A stretch of DNA of 64,000 nt from JAXGXQ01 sp040772685 (lineage in GTDB: Bacteria; Bacillota; Clostridia; Saccharofermentanales; UBA5734), in NCBI GenBank assembly GCA_040772685.1, contig JAXGXQ010000002.1:186001-250000 (forward strand), written 5' to 3'. The notes under the pieces were generated by a model that saw nothing but the letters and a program-made list of their open reading frames with translations, did not search any database and was not told the origin of the DNA. Shown one piece after another: positions 44,927 to 53,421 of this stretch. Position 1 is the first letter of the stretch. Every line of letters starts with the position of its first letter. Both the position numbers and the translations under genes were made by a program.

Positions 44927-46180
44927 ATGAAAACCAATCCTGATTCTCGTCGCGTTGTGATCACCGGAATGGGCGTTGTCAGCCCCGTCGGCCATGATAC
45001 TGCTGCCTTTTGGCATAGTCTGGTAAACGGTGTTTCCGGCATCCGGACTTTGACTAAGCCTGAGCTTGCTTATGAAAAGGTGCATGTTGCCGCCACTGTC
45101 GAGGATTTTGATCCTCTGCAGTATTTTGAGCGCAAGGAAGCCCGGCGGTTGGATCGCTATTGTCAGTTTGCCCTGGTTGCTGCCCGCGAAGCTGTGGCAC
45201 AAGCCGACGGCCTGATGTCGGCATACGAACCCGAGCGCGTTGGAACTATAATCGGCAGCGGTGTTGGTGGCCTGCAAACTATTGAAAATGAATATACCAA
45301 ATTGTTTCAGGGCGGCATGGGCCGTATCTCGCCGCTGTTTATCCCGATGATGATCAGCAATATGGCCGCCGGCCATGTCTCGATGGCTCATGGCACCAAA
45401 GGCCCCAGTTATTGCGTTACCACAGCTTGTGCTTCCGGCACTCACTCAATTGGCGATGCCTTCCGCCTGATCAAGCACGGTTATGCGGATGCCTGTATCG
45501 CCGGCGGTTGTGAAGCGCCTCTGACCACAATTGCTGTTGCCGGTTTTGCCAACATGACTGCGCTCAGCAATCAGCAGGATCCGGCTCGCGCTTCGATTCC
45601 TTTTGATAATCGCCGCGACGGTTTTGTTATCGGCGAGGGTGCCGGCGTGCTTGTGCTGGAGAATCTGGAATCAGCAAAAAAACGCGGTGCCAACATCATC
45701 TGCGAGATTGCCGGCTACGGCTCCACTTCTGATGCTTACCACATCACCAGCCCCGATCCGGAAGGACGCGGTGCAGCCGAGGCCATGCGCCTGGCGATAG
45801 CTGAGGCAGGTTTGACCCCGGAAGATGTTGACTATATTAATGCGCACGGTACCAGCACGCCGCTGAATGACAAATACGAAACGATCGCGATTCATTCCGC
45901 TTTGGCAGCCGCCGCTGAAAAAGTCGCGGTCAGTTCAACTAAATCGATGGTTGGCCATCTACTGGGCGCAGCTGGAGCCGTTGAAGCTATCGCCTCGGCT
46001 TTAGCTATTCGAGACGGCATCATACCGCCGACAATTGGTTTACTGGAAGCTGACCCGGAATGCGATCTGGATTATGTGCCGAACACTGCCCGCCATACTC
46101 CGGTGCGGGTCGCCCTCAGCAATTCACTGGGCTTCGGCGGTCATAACGCCACTCTGCTGCTGCGCAGCCTGGAGGACTGA
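44927..46180 (+). CDS. fabF: 3-oxoacyl-ACP synthase II FabF
   Basis: A 417-residue elongating condensing enzyme. Catalytic Cys in TTACASGTHSIG, His in NAHGTSTPLND, Lys-His in STKSMVGHLLGAAG. The protein starts RRVVITGMGVVSPVG. The frame opens 17 codons earlier at 44876, but ATG 44927 has AGGAG upstream and matches known N-termini. The accB start follows three bases after its stop, with an RBS inside the fabF end. Confidence 0.94.
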   Translation: MKTNPDSRRVVITGMGVVSPVGHDTAAFWHSLVNGVSGIRTLTKPELAYEKVHVAATVEDFDPLQYFERKEARRLDRYCQFALVAAREAVAQADGLMSAYEPERVGTIIGSGVGGLQTIENEYTKLFQGGMGRISPLFIPMMISNMAAGHVSMAHGTKGPSYCVTTACASGTHSIGDAFRLIKHGYADACIAGGCEAPLTTIAVAGFANMTALSNQQDPARASIPFDNRRDGFVIGEGAGVLVLENLESAKKRGANIICEIAGYGSTSDAYHITSPDPEGRGAAEAMRLAIAEAGLTPEDVDYINAHGTSTPLNDKYETIAIHSALAAAAEKVAVSSTKSMVGHLLGAAGAVEAIASALAIRDGIIPPTIGLLEADPECDLDYVPNTARHTPVRVALSNSLGFGGHNATLLLRSLED

Positions 46181-46182
46181 TT

Positions 46183-46734
46183 ATGGATCTACAAGCAATT
46201 CTGGCTCTGATGCAGGAAATGAAAACCAGCGGTATAGAAAACCTGGAATGGGAAGCTGACGGCCACTCACTGCGTCTGACCCGCCCTGTACCGGCGCAAG
46301 CCGCAACCGGTGCTGCCTGCACAGAATCTGCACCTGGTGCTAAGGCCAACGCAACCGTTGCCGGAGCCGCTGTTGCTAACACGGAAAGCAATACTGCTGC
46401 CGCCAATGTTACTTCTTCCTCAGTTTCTGCAATGGGCGCAGCCTCCGCTGCTGCTGCTGAAGACCCAGCTGCTGCCGCTGCTGTTGAGCCTGCCGGCCGT
46501 CTGATCTGTTCACCGGTTGTTGGTGTTTTCTACGCTGCCGCTGCGCCTGACCAGGATCCTTTTGTCAGTCAGGGGAGTGTGGTCGCTGCAGGTGCTCCTC
46601 TGGGTATTATTGAGGCGATGAAGCTGATGAATGAAGTTACCAGCCCCGTCGACGGCGTTGTAATTGAAATACTGGTGGATAACGGCCAGCGGGTTGAATA
46701 TGGTCAGCCGCTGTTCCGGATCGAGGAGAACTAA
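46183..46734 (+). CDS. accB: Biotin carboxyl carrier protein AccB
   Basis: A 183-residue carrier subunit of acetyl-CoA carboxylase. The N-terminal about 40 residues resemble the AccB leader helix (LMQEMKTSGIENLEWE). A long Ala/Val/Thr-rich linker (about residues 45-105) follows, then the biotinyl domain with the EAMKLMNEV motif, whose lysine is biotinylated. The linker is longer and more alanine-rich than in B. subtilis AccB (about 160 residues). Confidence 0.94.
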   Translation: MDLQAILALMQEMKTSGIENLEWEADGHSLRLTRPVPAQAATGAACTESAPGAKANATVAGAAVANTESNTAAANVTSSSVSAMGAASAAAAEDPAAAAAVEPAGRLICSPVVGVFYAAAAPDQDPFVSQGSVVAAGAPLGIIEAMKLMNEVTSPVDGVVIEILVDNGQRVEYGQPLFRIEEN

Positions 46735-46736
46735 AC

Positions 46737-47165
46737 ATGATTATGGACCAGGAAGCCATCAAAAAGATAATTCCGCACCGTGATCCTTTTTTATTGATAG
46801 ACAGCGTGCTGGAACTTTCGTCTGAACACGTTGTGGCTCTAAAGCAAGTGACTGGCGAGGAAGATTTCTTCCGCGGCCATTTTCCCGAATACCCGGTAAT
46901 GCCCGGAGTCCTGATTGTCGAAGCACTCGCCCAGGCCGGTGCTGTCAGCATTCTCAGCCGCCCGGAATTCGCCGGTAAAATCGCTTTTTTCGGTGGTCTC
47001 GACAAAGTTCGCTTCAAGCGTCAGGTTCGCCCCGGCGACACTCTGCGTCTGGAAGTCCAGATCACCCGGCTGCGCGGTCCTGTCGGCTTTGGTGAAGGCA
47101 AGGCTTATGTTGGTGAAGAGCTGGCTTGCCAGGCTTCGCTGATGTTCGCTGTTCAGCGTGACTGA
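46737..47165 (+). CDS. fabZ: 3-hydroxyacyl-ACP dehydratase FabZ
   Basis: A 142-residue hot-dog-fold dehydratase. Signature GHFPEYPVMPGVLIVEALAQ contains the catalytic His and Glu; the N-terminus IIPHRDPFLLIDSV is standard. The ATG follows GAGGAG in the accB end. Length is normal. Confidence 0.95.
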   Translation: MIMDQEAIKKIIPHRDPFLLIDSVLELSSEHVVALKQVTGEEDFFRGHFPEYPVMPGVLIVEALAQAGAVSILSRPEFAGKIAFFGGLDKVRFKRQVRPGDTLRLEVQITRLRGPVGFGEGKAYVGEELACQASLMFAVQRD

Positions 47166-47177
47166 CGGAGAAACAAA

Positions 47178-48545
47178 ATGTTCAACAAAATTCTGATCGC
47201 CAACCGCGGTGAAATCGCAGTCACAATAATCAGAGCCTGCCGTGATTTAGGTATCCGCACAGTCGCGGTTTTTTCTGAAACCGACCGGCTCGCTTTGCAT
47301 GCTCAGCTTGCTGACGAGCGCATCTGCATCGGTCCGGCTGCATCGCGCGACAGCTATTTAAATGCCCAGGCAATTTTAACTGCCTGCACCATAACCGGTG
47401 CCGAGGCGATCCATCCCGGCTTTGGCTTTTTGTCTGAAAACGCTGCCTTCGCCCGCATGTGCGAGAAGTGCGGCATTACTTTTATCGGACCACGACCGGA
47501 AACAATCGAACAGATGGGTGACAAAGCAACTGCCCGCAAGACTGCTACTGCTGCGGGAGTGCCGGTTGTGCCTGGTTCCACTGGCATCATCGATTCTCTT
47601 TCCGATGCATTACGTGCCGCTGAGGAAATCGGGTACCCAATCATGATCAAAGCCTCATCCGGCGGAGGTGGCCGTGGCATGCGCATTGCCACTGACGCGG
47701 AGGAGCTGCCGGCCATGCTGGCGACTGCCAAAGCTGAAGCCCGCGCCTGTTTTGGTGACGATCGCGTTTATCTGGAACGCTTTTTGAAAAACCCGCGCCA
47801 TGTCGAGGTGCAGCTCTTGGCCGATCAACACGGCCGGGTTGTGCATCTGGGAGACCGCGACTGCTCAATTCAACGCCGTAATCAGAAGCTGTTGGAAGAA
47901 GCGCTGGCACCTGCCAGCAACGCAGAGCTGCGCTTGCAAATGGGCACCGCTGCAGTGCGTCTGGCTGAATCTGTCGGCTACGAAGGTGCCGGAACGATTG
48001 AGTTTCTGGTCGATTCCGACAATCGTTTCTACTTTATGGAAATGAATACCCGCATTCAGGTTGAGCATCCGGTTACGGAAGCGATTACCGGCGTTAATTT
48101 AATTCAACAGCAGTTGCGAGCAGCAGCCGGCGAGCATTTGACTTTGCATCAGTCAGATATTACTTTCAGCGGCCATTCAATAGAGTGCCGGATTAATGCC
48201 GAGGATCCGCGCCACGGCTTCAGGCCTTCGCCCGGAACGATCACTTCACTGCACCTGCCCGGCGGCACCGGCGTACGTGTAGATTGCGCCATTTATTCCG
48301 GGTACGAGATCCCCTCCGATTATGATTCGCTGATCGCCAAGCTGATCGTGCATGCTTCAGACCGTCCGAGTGCCATCGCCCGTATGCGCCGTGCCCTGAT
48401 GGAATTTCTGATTTCGGGCGTTGAAACCAACATTGACTTCCACCTCGCGATTCTGCGCGATCCCGACTTTATTGCCGGCAACTACCACATCGGTTATTTA
48501 GGACAAAAAACTGAGGAGTTGCTGCTGCAGTGCAAGCCGGAATAG
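47178..48545 (+). CDS. accC: Acetyl-CoA carboxylase, biotin carboxylase subunit AccC
   Basis: A 455-residue ATP-grasp enzyme that carboxylates the biotin of AccB using bicarbonate and ATP. N-terminal FNKILIANRGEIAVTIIRA, ATP-binding glycine loop KASSGGGGRGMR, metal site EMNTRIQVEHPVTE and the RDCSIQRRNQK block are all present. Length is as in E. coli AccC (449). It lies 12 bases after fabZ and ends 20 bases before the accDA start. Confidence 0.96.
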   Translation: MFNKILIANRGEIAVTIIRACRDLGIRTVAVFSETDRLALHAQLADERICIGPAASRDSYLNAQAILTACTITGAEAIHPGFGFLSENAAFARMCEKCGITFIGPRPETIEQMGDKATARKTATAAGVPVVPGSTGIIDSLSDALRAAEEIGYPIMIKASSGGGGRGMRIATDAEELPAMLATAKAEARACFGDDRVYLERFLKNPRHVEVQLLADQHGRVVHLGDRDCSIQRRNQKLLEEALAPASNAELRLQMGTAAVRLAESVGYEGAGTIEFLVDSDNRFYFMEMNTRIQVEHPVTEAITGVNLIQQQLRAAAGEHLTLHQSDITFSGHSIECRINAEDPRHGFRPSPGTITSLHLPGGTGVRVDCAIYSGYEIPSDYDSLIAKLIVHASDRPSAIARMRRALMEFLISGVETNIDFHLAILRDPDFIAGNYHIGYLGQKTEELLLQCKPE

Positions 48546-48565
48546 CAAAACCAGGAGTACATAAA

Positions 48566-50326
48566 ATGGGTATAGATTTGTTGCGTGATATGCGGGACCG
48601 TCTGGAAAAGGACGCCCGTTTCGCGTCTCAGCAGACAATTGAAACTCACGATTTGCAGGCGACTGTTGAACAGCGCGGCTTGCCTGATGATTTGTGGGTG
48701 CGCTGTAAAAGTTGCGGCGGCGCTATGTTCCGTGACGATTTTGAGCGCCTGCAGGCGATTTGTTCTCATTGCGGTTACCACGACCGTCTGACTGCCTGGC
48801 AGCGGATCAAAAGTATGGCTGATCCAGATTCGATTGAGGAACTGGATGCTGATCTTACCAGCGTTAACCCGATTGATTTCCCCGGTTATCCGGAAAAAAT
48901 CGCCTCTCTGCAGCAGCAAACCGGTCTCACCGAGGCGGTTGTTTGTGCTCGTCTGACGATTGAAGGCCTGCCTTGTCTGGTTGGTGCGATGGACAGCCGT
49001 TTTATGATGGCTTCGATGGGCTCCGTAGTCGGTGAGAAAATAACCCGCTTGTTTGAGCGAGCTACAAAGGAGCGGTTGCCGGTGATCATGTTCAGCGCTT
49101 CAGGCGGCGCCCGGATGCAGGAAGGCATAATTTCGCTGATGCAAATGGCCAAAACTTCTGCGGCTGTCGGCCGCCACCACGCAGCCGGACTGCTTTATAT
49201 TTCCGTACTGACCGACCCAACCACCGGTGGTGTTACCGCCAGCTTTGCCAGTTTAGGTGATTACTTGATCTCCGAGCCTGGCACATTGATCGGCTTTGCT
49301 GGTCGGCGCGTTATTGAAGGCACAATTGCCGAGGAACTCCCGGCAGATTTCCAAAGCGCCGAATTTTTGCTCGAACATGGTTTTCTCGACTTGATCGTCA
49401 ACCGCAGCCGCTTGCGTCATATCCTGCATAAACTGCTGGAACTGCATCAAGAGCCGTCTGTTGCCGCTGCGGAACTAACTGGATCTGCGGAACCGCCTGC
49501 GTTCCCTGTTGATGACGAATTGGTTCCGGCCCGGAGTGCTGAAGAGTGTCTCGATCTGATCCGCCAGAAAGGCCGCCCTGTAATTGGCGATTATCTACCG
49601 CTGGTTTTTGATGAAGCCATCGAGCTGCACGGTGACCGTTGCTTTAGGGAAGACAGCGCGATTTACGGTGGCATTGGCCGCCTTGGCAAACAGCCTGTGA
49701 CCATTATTGCCCACCGCAAAGGCCGTACTTTAAACGAAAACACCAGTGCCAATTTTGGCATGCCTCATCCGGAGGGCTATCGTAAAGCGATGCGCCTGAT
49801 GCATGAAGCTGAAAAATTTGGCCGTCCGATCATCTGTATGATTGATACATCCGGCGCATATTGTGGCGTCGGGGCTGAGGAGCGCGGTCAAGGTGAGGCG
49901 ATTGCCCGGAATCTCATGGAAATGATGGAACTCGAAGTGCCTGTTATTGCTGTCGTAATGGGTGAAGGCGGCAGTGGCGGCGCGCTCGGAATCGGTGTGG
50001 CAGATCGCCTGGCGATGCTGAGCAATTCGATTTATTCTGTTATTTCGCCACGCGGCTTTGCCTCAATCCTCTGGAAAGATCCCGGCCGTGAGCGAGAAGC
50101 AGCGAATTTGCTGAAAATTACAGCCCGCGACCTCAAACGCTTTGGTGTATGCGATGTTGTTCTACCGGAACCGGAAGGCGGTGCCCATCTCGGCTTAACT
50201 CAAATGGCAGCCACGATCCGCGCGTATTTGCTGACCTCGTTAGCAGAACTGAGCAGACTTGATCCCGCCGGCCTGAAAGAGCAGCGTTACCGGCGCTTTC
50301 GCAGGATCGGTGAATTCAGCGAATAA
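48566..50326 (+). CDS. accDA: Fused acetyl-CoA carboxylase carboxyltransferase (beta-alpha), AccDA
   Basis: A single 586-residue chain contains both carboxyltransferase subunits. The N-terminal half is AccD: zinc ribbon CKSCGGAMF...CSHCGYH (about residues 45-70), then MFSASGGARMQEG and PTTGGVTASFA. After a linker near residue 310-330 the AccA half begins (ECLDLIRQKGRPVIGDYL) with GDRCFREDSAIYGG, DTSGAYCGVGAEERGQ and GEGGSGGALGIG. In most bacteria these are two genes; here there is one frame with no stop between them. ATG 48566 follows CAGGAG; an in-frame ATG at 48530 lies inside accC. It transfers CO2 from biotin to acetyl-CoA to give malonyl-CoA. Confidence 0.93.
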   Translation: MGIDLLRDMRDRLEKDARFASQQTIETHDLQATVEQRGLPDDLWVRCKSCGGAMFRDDFERLQAICSHCGYHDRLTAWQRIKSMADPDSIEELDADLTSVNPIDFPGYPEKIASLQQQTGLTEAVVCARLTIEGLPCLVGAMDSRFMMASMGSVVGEKITRLFERATKERLPVIMFSASGGARMQEGIISLMQMAKTSAAVGRHHAAGLLYISVLTDPTTGGVTASFASLGDYLISEPGTLIGFAGRRVIEGTIAEELPADFQSAEFLLEHGFLDLIVNRSRLRHILHKLLELHQEPSVAAAELTGSAEPPAFPVDDELVPARSAEECLDLIRQKGRPVIGDYLPLVFDEAIELHGDRCFREDSAIYGGIGRLGKQPVTIIAHRKGRTLNENTSANFGMPHPEGYRKAMRLMHEAEKFGRPIICMIDTSGAYCGVGAEERGQGEAIARNLMEMMELEVPVIAVVMGEGGSGGALGIGVADRLAMLSNSIYSVISPRGFASILWKDPGREREAANLLKITARDLKRFGVCDVVLPEPEGGAHLGLTQMAATIRAYLLTSLAELSRLDPAGLKEQRYRRFRRIGEFSE

Positions 50327-50429
50327 TTCGCTCGAAATTCAGCGGTAACAACCTGCTTCAACGTGGACAAGAACAGCAAAATTGGGGTACACTGCAGGGT
50401 AAGGAATTTATCCTTCAGGAGGCAGTGTA

Positions 50430-51716
50430 ATGGACCCTAATCAGACTTTTCAACCCGATACAGCCCGGCTTTCACCCGGTTTTTTTGGCCGTAATCGCGC
50501 AGCGTTGCTCGATCGGCTTGAGGAGAACTGCGTTGTGCTGCTTTTTTCCGGTCTGGCTCCGAATCGCACTGCTGACGAGGATTACCCGTTTTTTTCCAAT
50601 CGTAACTTTTTCTATTTCACAGGCATAGAGCAGGAAGAAAGCACGCTGCTGATCCGCAAAATGAATGGTGAGGTGCAGACAGAGCTTTTTATCCGCCAAC
50701 GTGACGACCTGGCTGAGCGCTGGACAGGCCGACGCCTGCGCCTGGAAGAAGCCGCCGCCATTTCCGGCATTGAGAATGTCCATTTTTTAAATGGCGAAAA
50801 AGAACATATCAACGCCAGTCTGCTTCAGCCGGGCATCCGTTTGTATATCGACCTGAAAGCTAAAGATAACCAGGCTGTGGATTTCCGCTGTGGTGCAGCC
50901 AAACAATGGCCTTCCGCTGAAATCCACGATATTACACCCTACATTACACCACTGCGTATGCTCAAGAGTCCGGAAGAAATTGAACTGATCCGGCAGGCTG
51001 CCCTGCTTACGCAGGCAGGGCTTGAAGGCATAATGCGCACTGCCCGGGCGGGCGCCTGGGAATACGAAGCCTGGGCTGCTTTCCAGTATGCCCTGGCCAG
51101 ACGCAACTGCCTGGTGCCGGCGTTTCCAAGTATCATAGCCGCCGGTGAAAACAGTCTTTGCCTGCACTATATGACCCCGAATGACCAGATCAAGGAAAAC
51201 GATGTGGTTCAGGTTGATGTTGGTGCGATCTTCGGCGGCCTGGCCGCTGACATCTCACGTGTCTACCCTGCCAGCGGCAAATTCACAGCCCGCCAGAAGT
51301 CGCTCTATGAAGTGGTACGGGAATGTCAGGAGACGGTTTTTGCCGTTATCCAGCCCGGTATCCAGATTCAGGAAATCAACGAAGCCTGTAAGCAAACCGC
51401 CTATAAAGGACTGGTCCGGATCGGTGCCCTGGCCGAGGGCGAGGATGTCACTAAATGCTATTGGCACAATGTTTCACACCACCTGGGCCATGATGTCCAT
51501 GACCCGGTCAGCCGCGAGATTCCGCTGGAACCCAATATGGTCTTAACGGTTGAGCCGGGACTTTATGTGCCGGAATGGGGTTTTGGTATCAGGCTGGAGG
51601 ATGACGTGCTGGTCACCAGTGGCCGCTGTGAGCTGCTGTCGCCCACAATTCCGCGCGAAATCGAAGAGGTTGAAGAGCTGACGCAACGTCTGCGGGCAAT
51701 TCCTGCAGGCTATTGA
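50430..51716 (+). CDS. Xaa-Pro aminopeptidase-type M24 peptidase
   Basis: A 428-residue metallopeptidase of the aminopeptidase P group. The N-terminal AMP_N domain (about 1-150) includes SNRNFFYFTGIEQEES. The pita-bread catalytic domain shows the five metal ligands: Asp in VQVDVGAIF, Asp in LAADISRVYP, His in SHHLGHDVHD, Glu in VLTVEPGLY, Glu in IRLEDDVLV. It removes residues before proline in peptides. A strong RBS (CAGGAGG) precedes the ATG. A weak promoter-like pair (TGGACA-N18-TACACT) lies in the upstream gap. Confidence 0.9.
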   Translation: MDPNQTFQPDTARLSPGFFGRNRAALLDRLEENCVVLLFSGLAPNRTADEDYPFFSNRNFFYFTGIEQEESTLLIRKMNGEVQTELFIRQRDDLAERWTGRRLRLEEAAAISGIENVHFLNGEKEHINASLLQPGIRLYIDLKAKDNQAVDFRCGAAKQWPSAEIHDITPYITPLRMLKSPEEIELIRQAALLTQAGLEGIMRTARAGAWEYEAWAAFQYALARRNCLVPAFPSIIAAGENSLCLHYMTPNDQIKENDVVQVDVGAIFGGLAADISRVYPASGKFTARQKSLYEVVRECQETVFAVIQPGIQIQEINEACKQTAYKGLVRIGALAEGEDVTKCYWHNVSHHLGHDVHDPVSREIPLEPNMVLTVEPGLYVPEWGFGIRLEDDVLVTSGRCELLSPTIPREIEEVEELTQRLRAIPAGY

Positions 51717-51721
51717 ATCTG

Positions 51722-51750
51722 TTGACACAAGGCCTGTTGGTCTTTAGAAT
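51722..51750 (+). promoter_or_regulatory. Promoter of pyrG
   Basis: -35 TTGACA (51722-51727) and -10 TAGAAT (51745-51750) are 17 bases apart, ending 35 bases before the pyrG start. The short leader leaves no room for the G-tract attenuation control known in B. subtilis pyrG. Confidence 0.65.
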
Positions 51751-51785
51751 ATCCTGTATTGTTTATTAGATTTATGGGGGATAAC

Positions 51786-53402
51786 ATGCCGACGAAATTT
51801 ATATTCGTGACCGGTGGAGTTGTTTCTGGTCTTGGCAAGGGCATTACAGCCGCGGCGCTGGGTCGCTTGCTCAAAGCCCGGGGATTAGCGGTTCGCAATC
51901 AAAAATTCGATCCGTATATTAATGTTGATCCGGGGCTGATGAGCCCTACTCAGCATGGCGAAGTTTTCATCACCGAAGACGGTGCAGAGACTGACCTTGA
52001 CATCGGCCATTACGAACGCTTCACGGACGAGAATCTTAATATTGAGAGTGACATCACAACCGGCATGATTTACCGCGACGTGATTAACCGTGAGCGTGAA
52101 GGCGGTTACAAGGGCACAACCGTTCAGGTGGTGCCTCATATTATTAATGAAATTAAAGAACACCTCTTTAAACTTGCGGGTGAAGAGGGACCGGACGTGG
52201 TTATCACCGAAATCGGCGGTACTATCGGCGACATGGAAAGCCAGCCCTATGTGGAAGCAATCCGTCAGGCCAGTCATGAAGTCGGGCGCGAAAATGTGCT
52301 GTTCATTCATGTTACCTTGATCCCTTACCTGCGCAAAGCCGGTGAAATCAAGACAAAGCCGACCCAGCACAGCGTCCGCACGTTGCTTTCCATGGGCATT
52401 CAGCCGGATATTCTGGTTTGCCGCTCGGAAGTGCCGATCGATAAAAGTGTCAAACGTAAAATCGCTTTATACTGTAATGTCCAGGAAGAAGCAGTTATTG
52501 AAAATATCGATGTCGATACAGTTTATGAGTTGCCGCTGCTGTTTGAAGCTGAAGGCTTTGCCAAAGTTGTTTGTCGCAAACTGCGGATCGCTGAAGGCGT
52601 GGAGCCTGATTTGAAGGACTGGGAAAAGCTGGTTGCCCAGTCGCGCTCAATCAACCGCAGCCTGGAAATCGCCATAGTCGGTAAGTACGTGACCTTGCAT
52701 GACGCGTACCTGAGCGTTACGGAATCGTTGCGTCACGCGGCTATCCCGCTGAGCACGCGGCTGAATTTGCGTTATGTCAGTGCTGAAGAAATTGAGGACA
52801 ATGGCCCCGGCGCCTTGTTGGAAAACACAGACGCGATTGTGCTGCCCGGCGGTTTTGGTCCGCGCGGCATGGAGGGCATGGTGCTCACAGCCCGTTACGC
52901 CAGGGAAAACAATATTCCTTTCCTTGGTATTGGTCTGGGCATGCAAATGGCGTCTGTCGACGCGGCTCGTCATGGCGGCCTCAGTAACGCTCACAGTGCA
53001 GAATGTGAATCCAGTTGCACCCCTGTATTTGTCCTGCCCGACAACGGCAGCAGTCAGGAGAAATATATGCGTCGCGGCGCCCACGATATCAAGCTCGAAG
53101 CCGGCAGCCGCATGGCAGAGATTTATGGCAGGACGGAAATTTCCGAACGCCACCACAACCGCTGGGAATTCGACCCGCAATATTCTGAAGCTGTCCGCAA
53201 TGGCGGCTTTCACCTGACTGGCTGGTCGGCAGACGGTAAGTATCTGGAGGCAATTGAACATCCGGAGCATCCGTTTTATATCGCAGTTATTTACCAGCCG
53301 GAGTTCAAATCGCGTCCTACCCGGCCGCACCCGCTGTTTAGTGAATTAATAACGGTTGCGCTCAATTGTCAGAAAGGCGACTGCAAAACAGACGCTGTCT
53401 GA
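51786..53402 (+). CDS. pyrG: CTP synthase PyrG with degenerate glutaminase site
   Basis: A 538-residue CTP synthase making CTP from UTP. The N-terminal synthase domain is intact: FIFVTGGVVSGLGKGI (P-loop), KFDPYINVDPG, GEVFITEDGAETDLD and EIGGTIGDMES. The C-terminal glutaminase domain keeps VLPGGFGPRG and YARENNIPFLG. However, the nucleophile elbow reads GIGLGMQ where GICLGMQ is expected, so catalytic Cys (E. coli 379) is Gly383. The triad histidine (E. coli 515) is Gln504 in YQPEF; only the glutamate remains. This enzyme should not hydrolyse glutamine and would depend on free ammonia or another ammonia donor. The start follows GGGGG; the frame opens nine codons earlier without an RBS. Confidence 0.93.
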   Translation: MPTKFIFVTGGVVSGLGKGITAAALGRLLKARGLAVRNQKFDPYINVDPGLMSPTQHGEVFITEDGAETDLDIGHYERFTDENLNIESDITTGMIYRDVINREREGGYKGTTVQVVPHIINEIKEHLFKLAGEEGPDVVITEIGGTIGDMESQPYVEAIRQASHEVGRENVLFIHVTLIPYLRKAGEIKTKPTQHSVRTLLSMGIQPDILVCRSEVPIDKSVKRKIALYCNVQEEAVIENIDVDTVYELPLLFEAEGFAKVVCRKLRIAEGVEPDLKDWEKLVAQSRSINRSLEIAIVGKYVTLHDAYLSVTESLRHAAIPLSTRLNLRYVSAEEIEDNGPGALLENTDAIVLPGGFGPRGMEGMVLTARYARENNIPFLGIGLGMQMASVDAARHGGLSNAHSAECESSCTPVFVLPDNGSSQEKYMRRGAHDIKLEAGSRMAEIYGRTEISERHHNRWEFDPQYSEAVRNGGFHLTGWSADGKYLEAIEHPEHPFYIAVIYQPEFKSRPTRPHPLFSELITVALNCQKGDCKTDAV

Positions 53403-53421
53403 GCTGTCCGGAGGTTTATAC

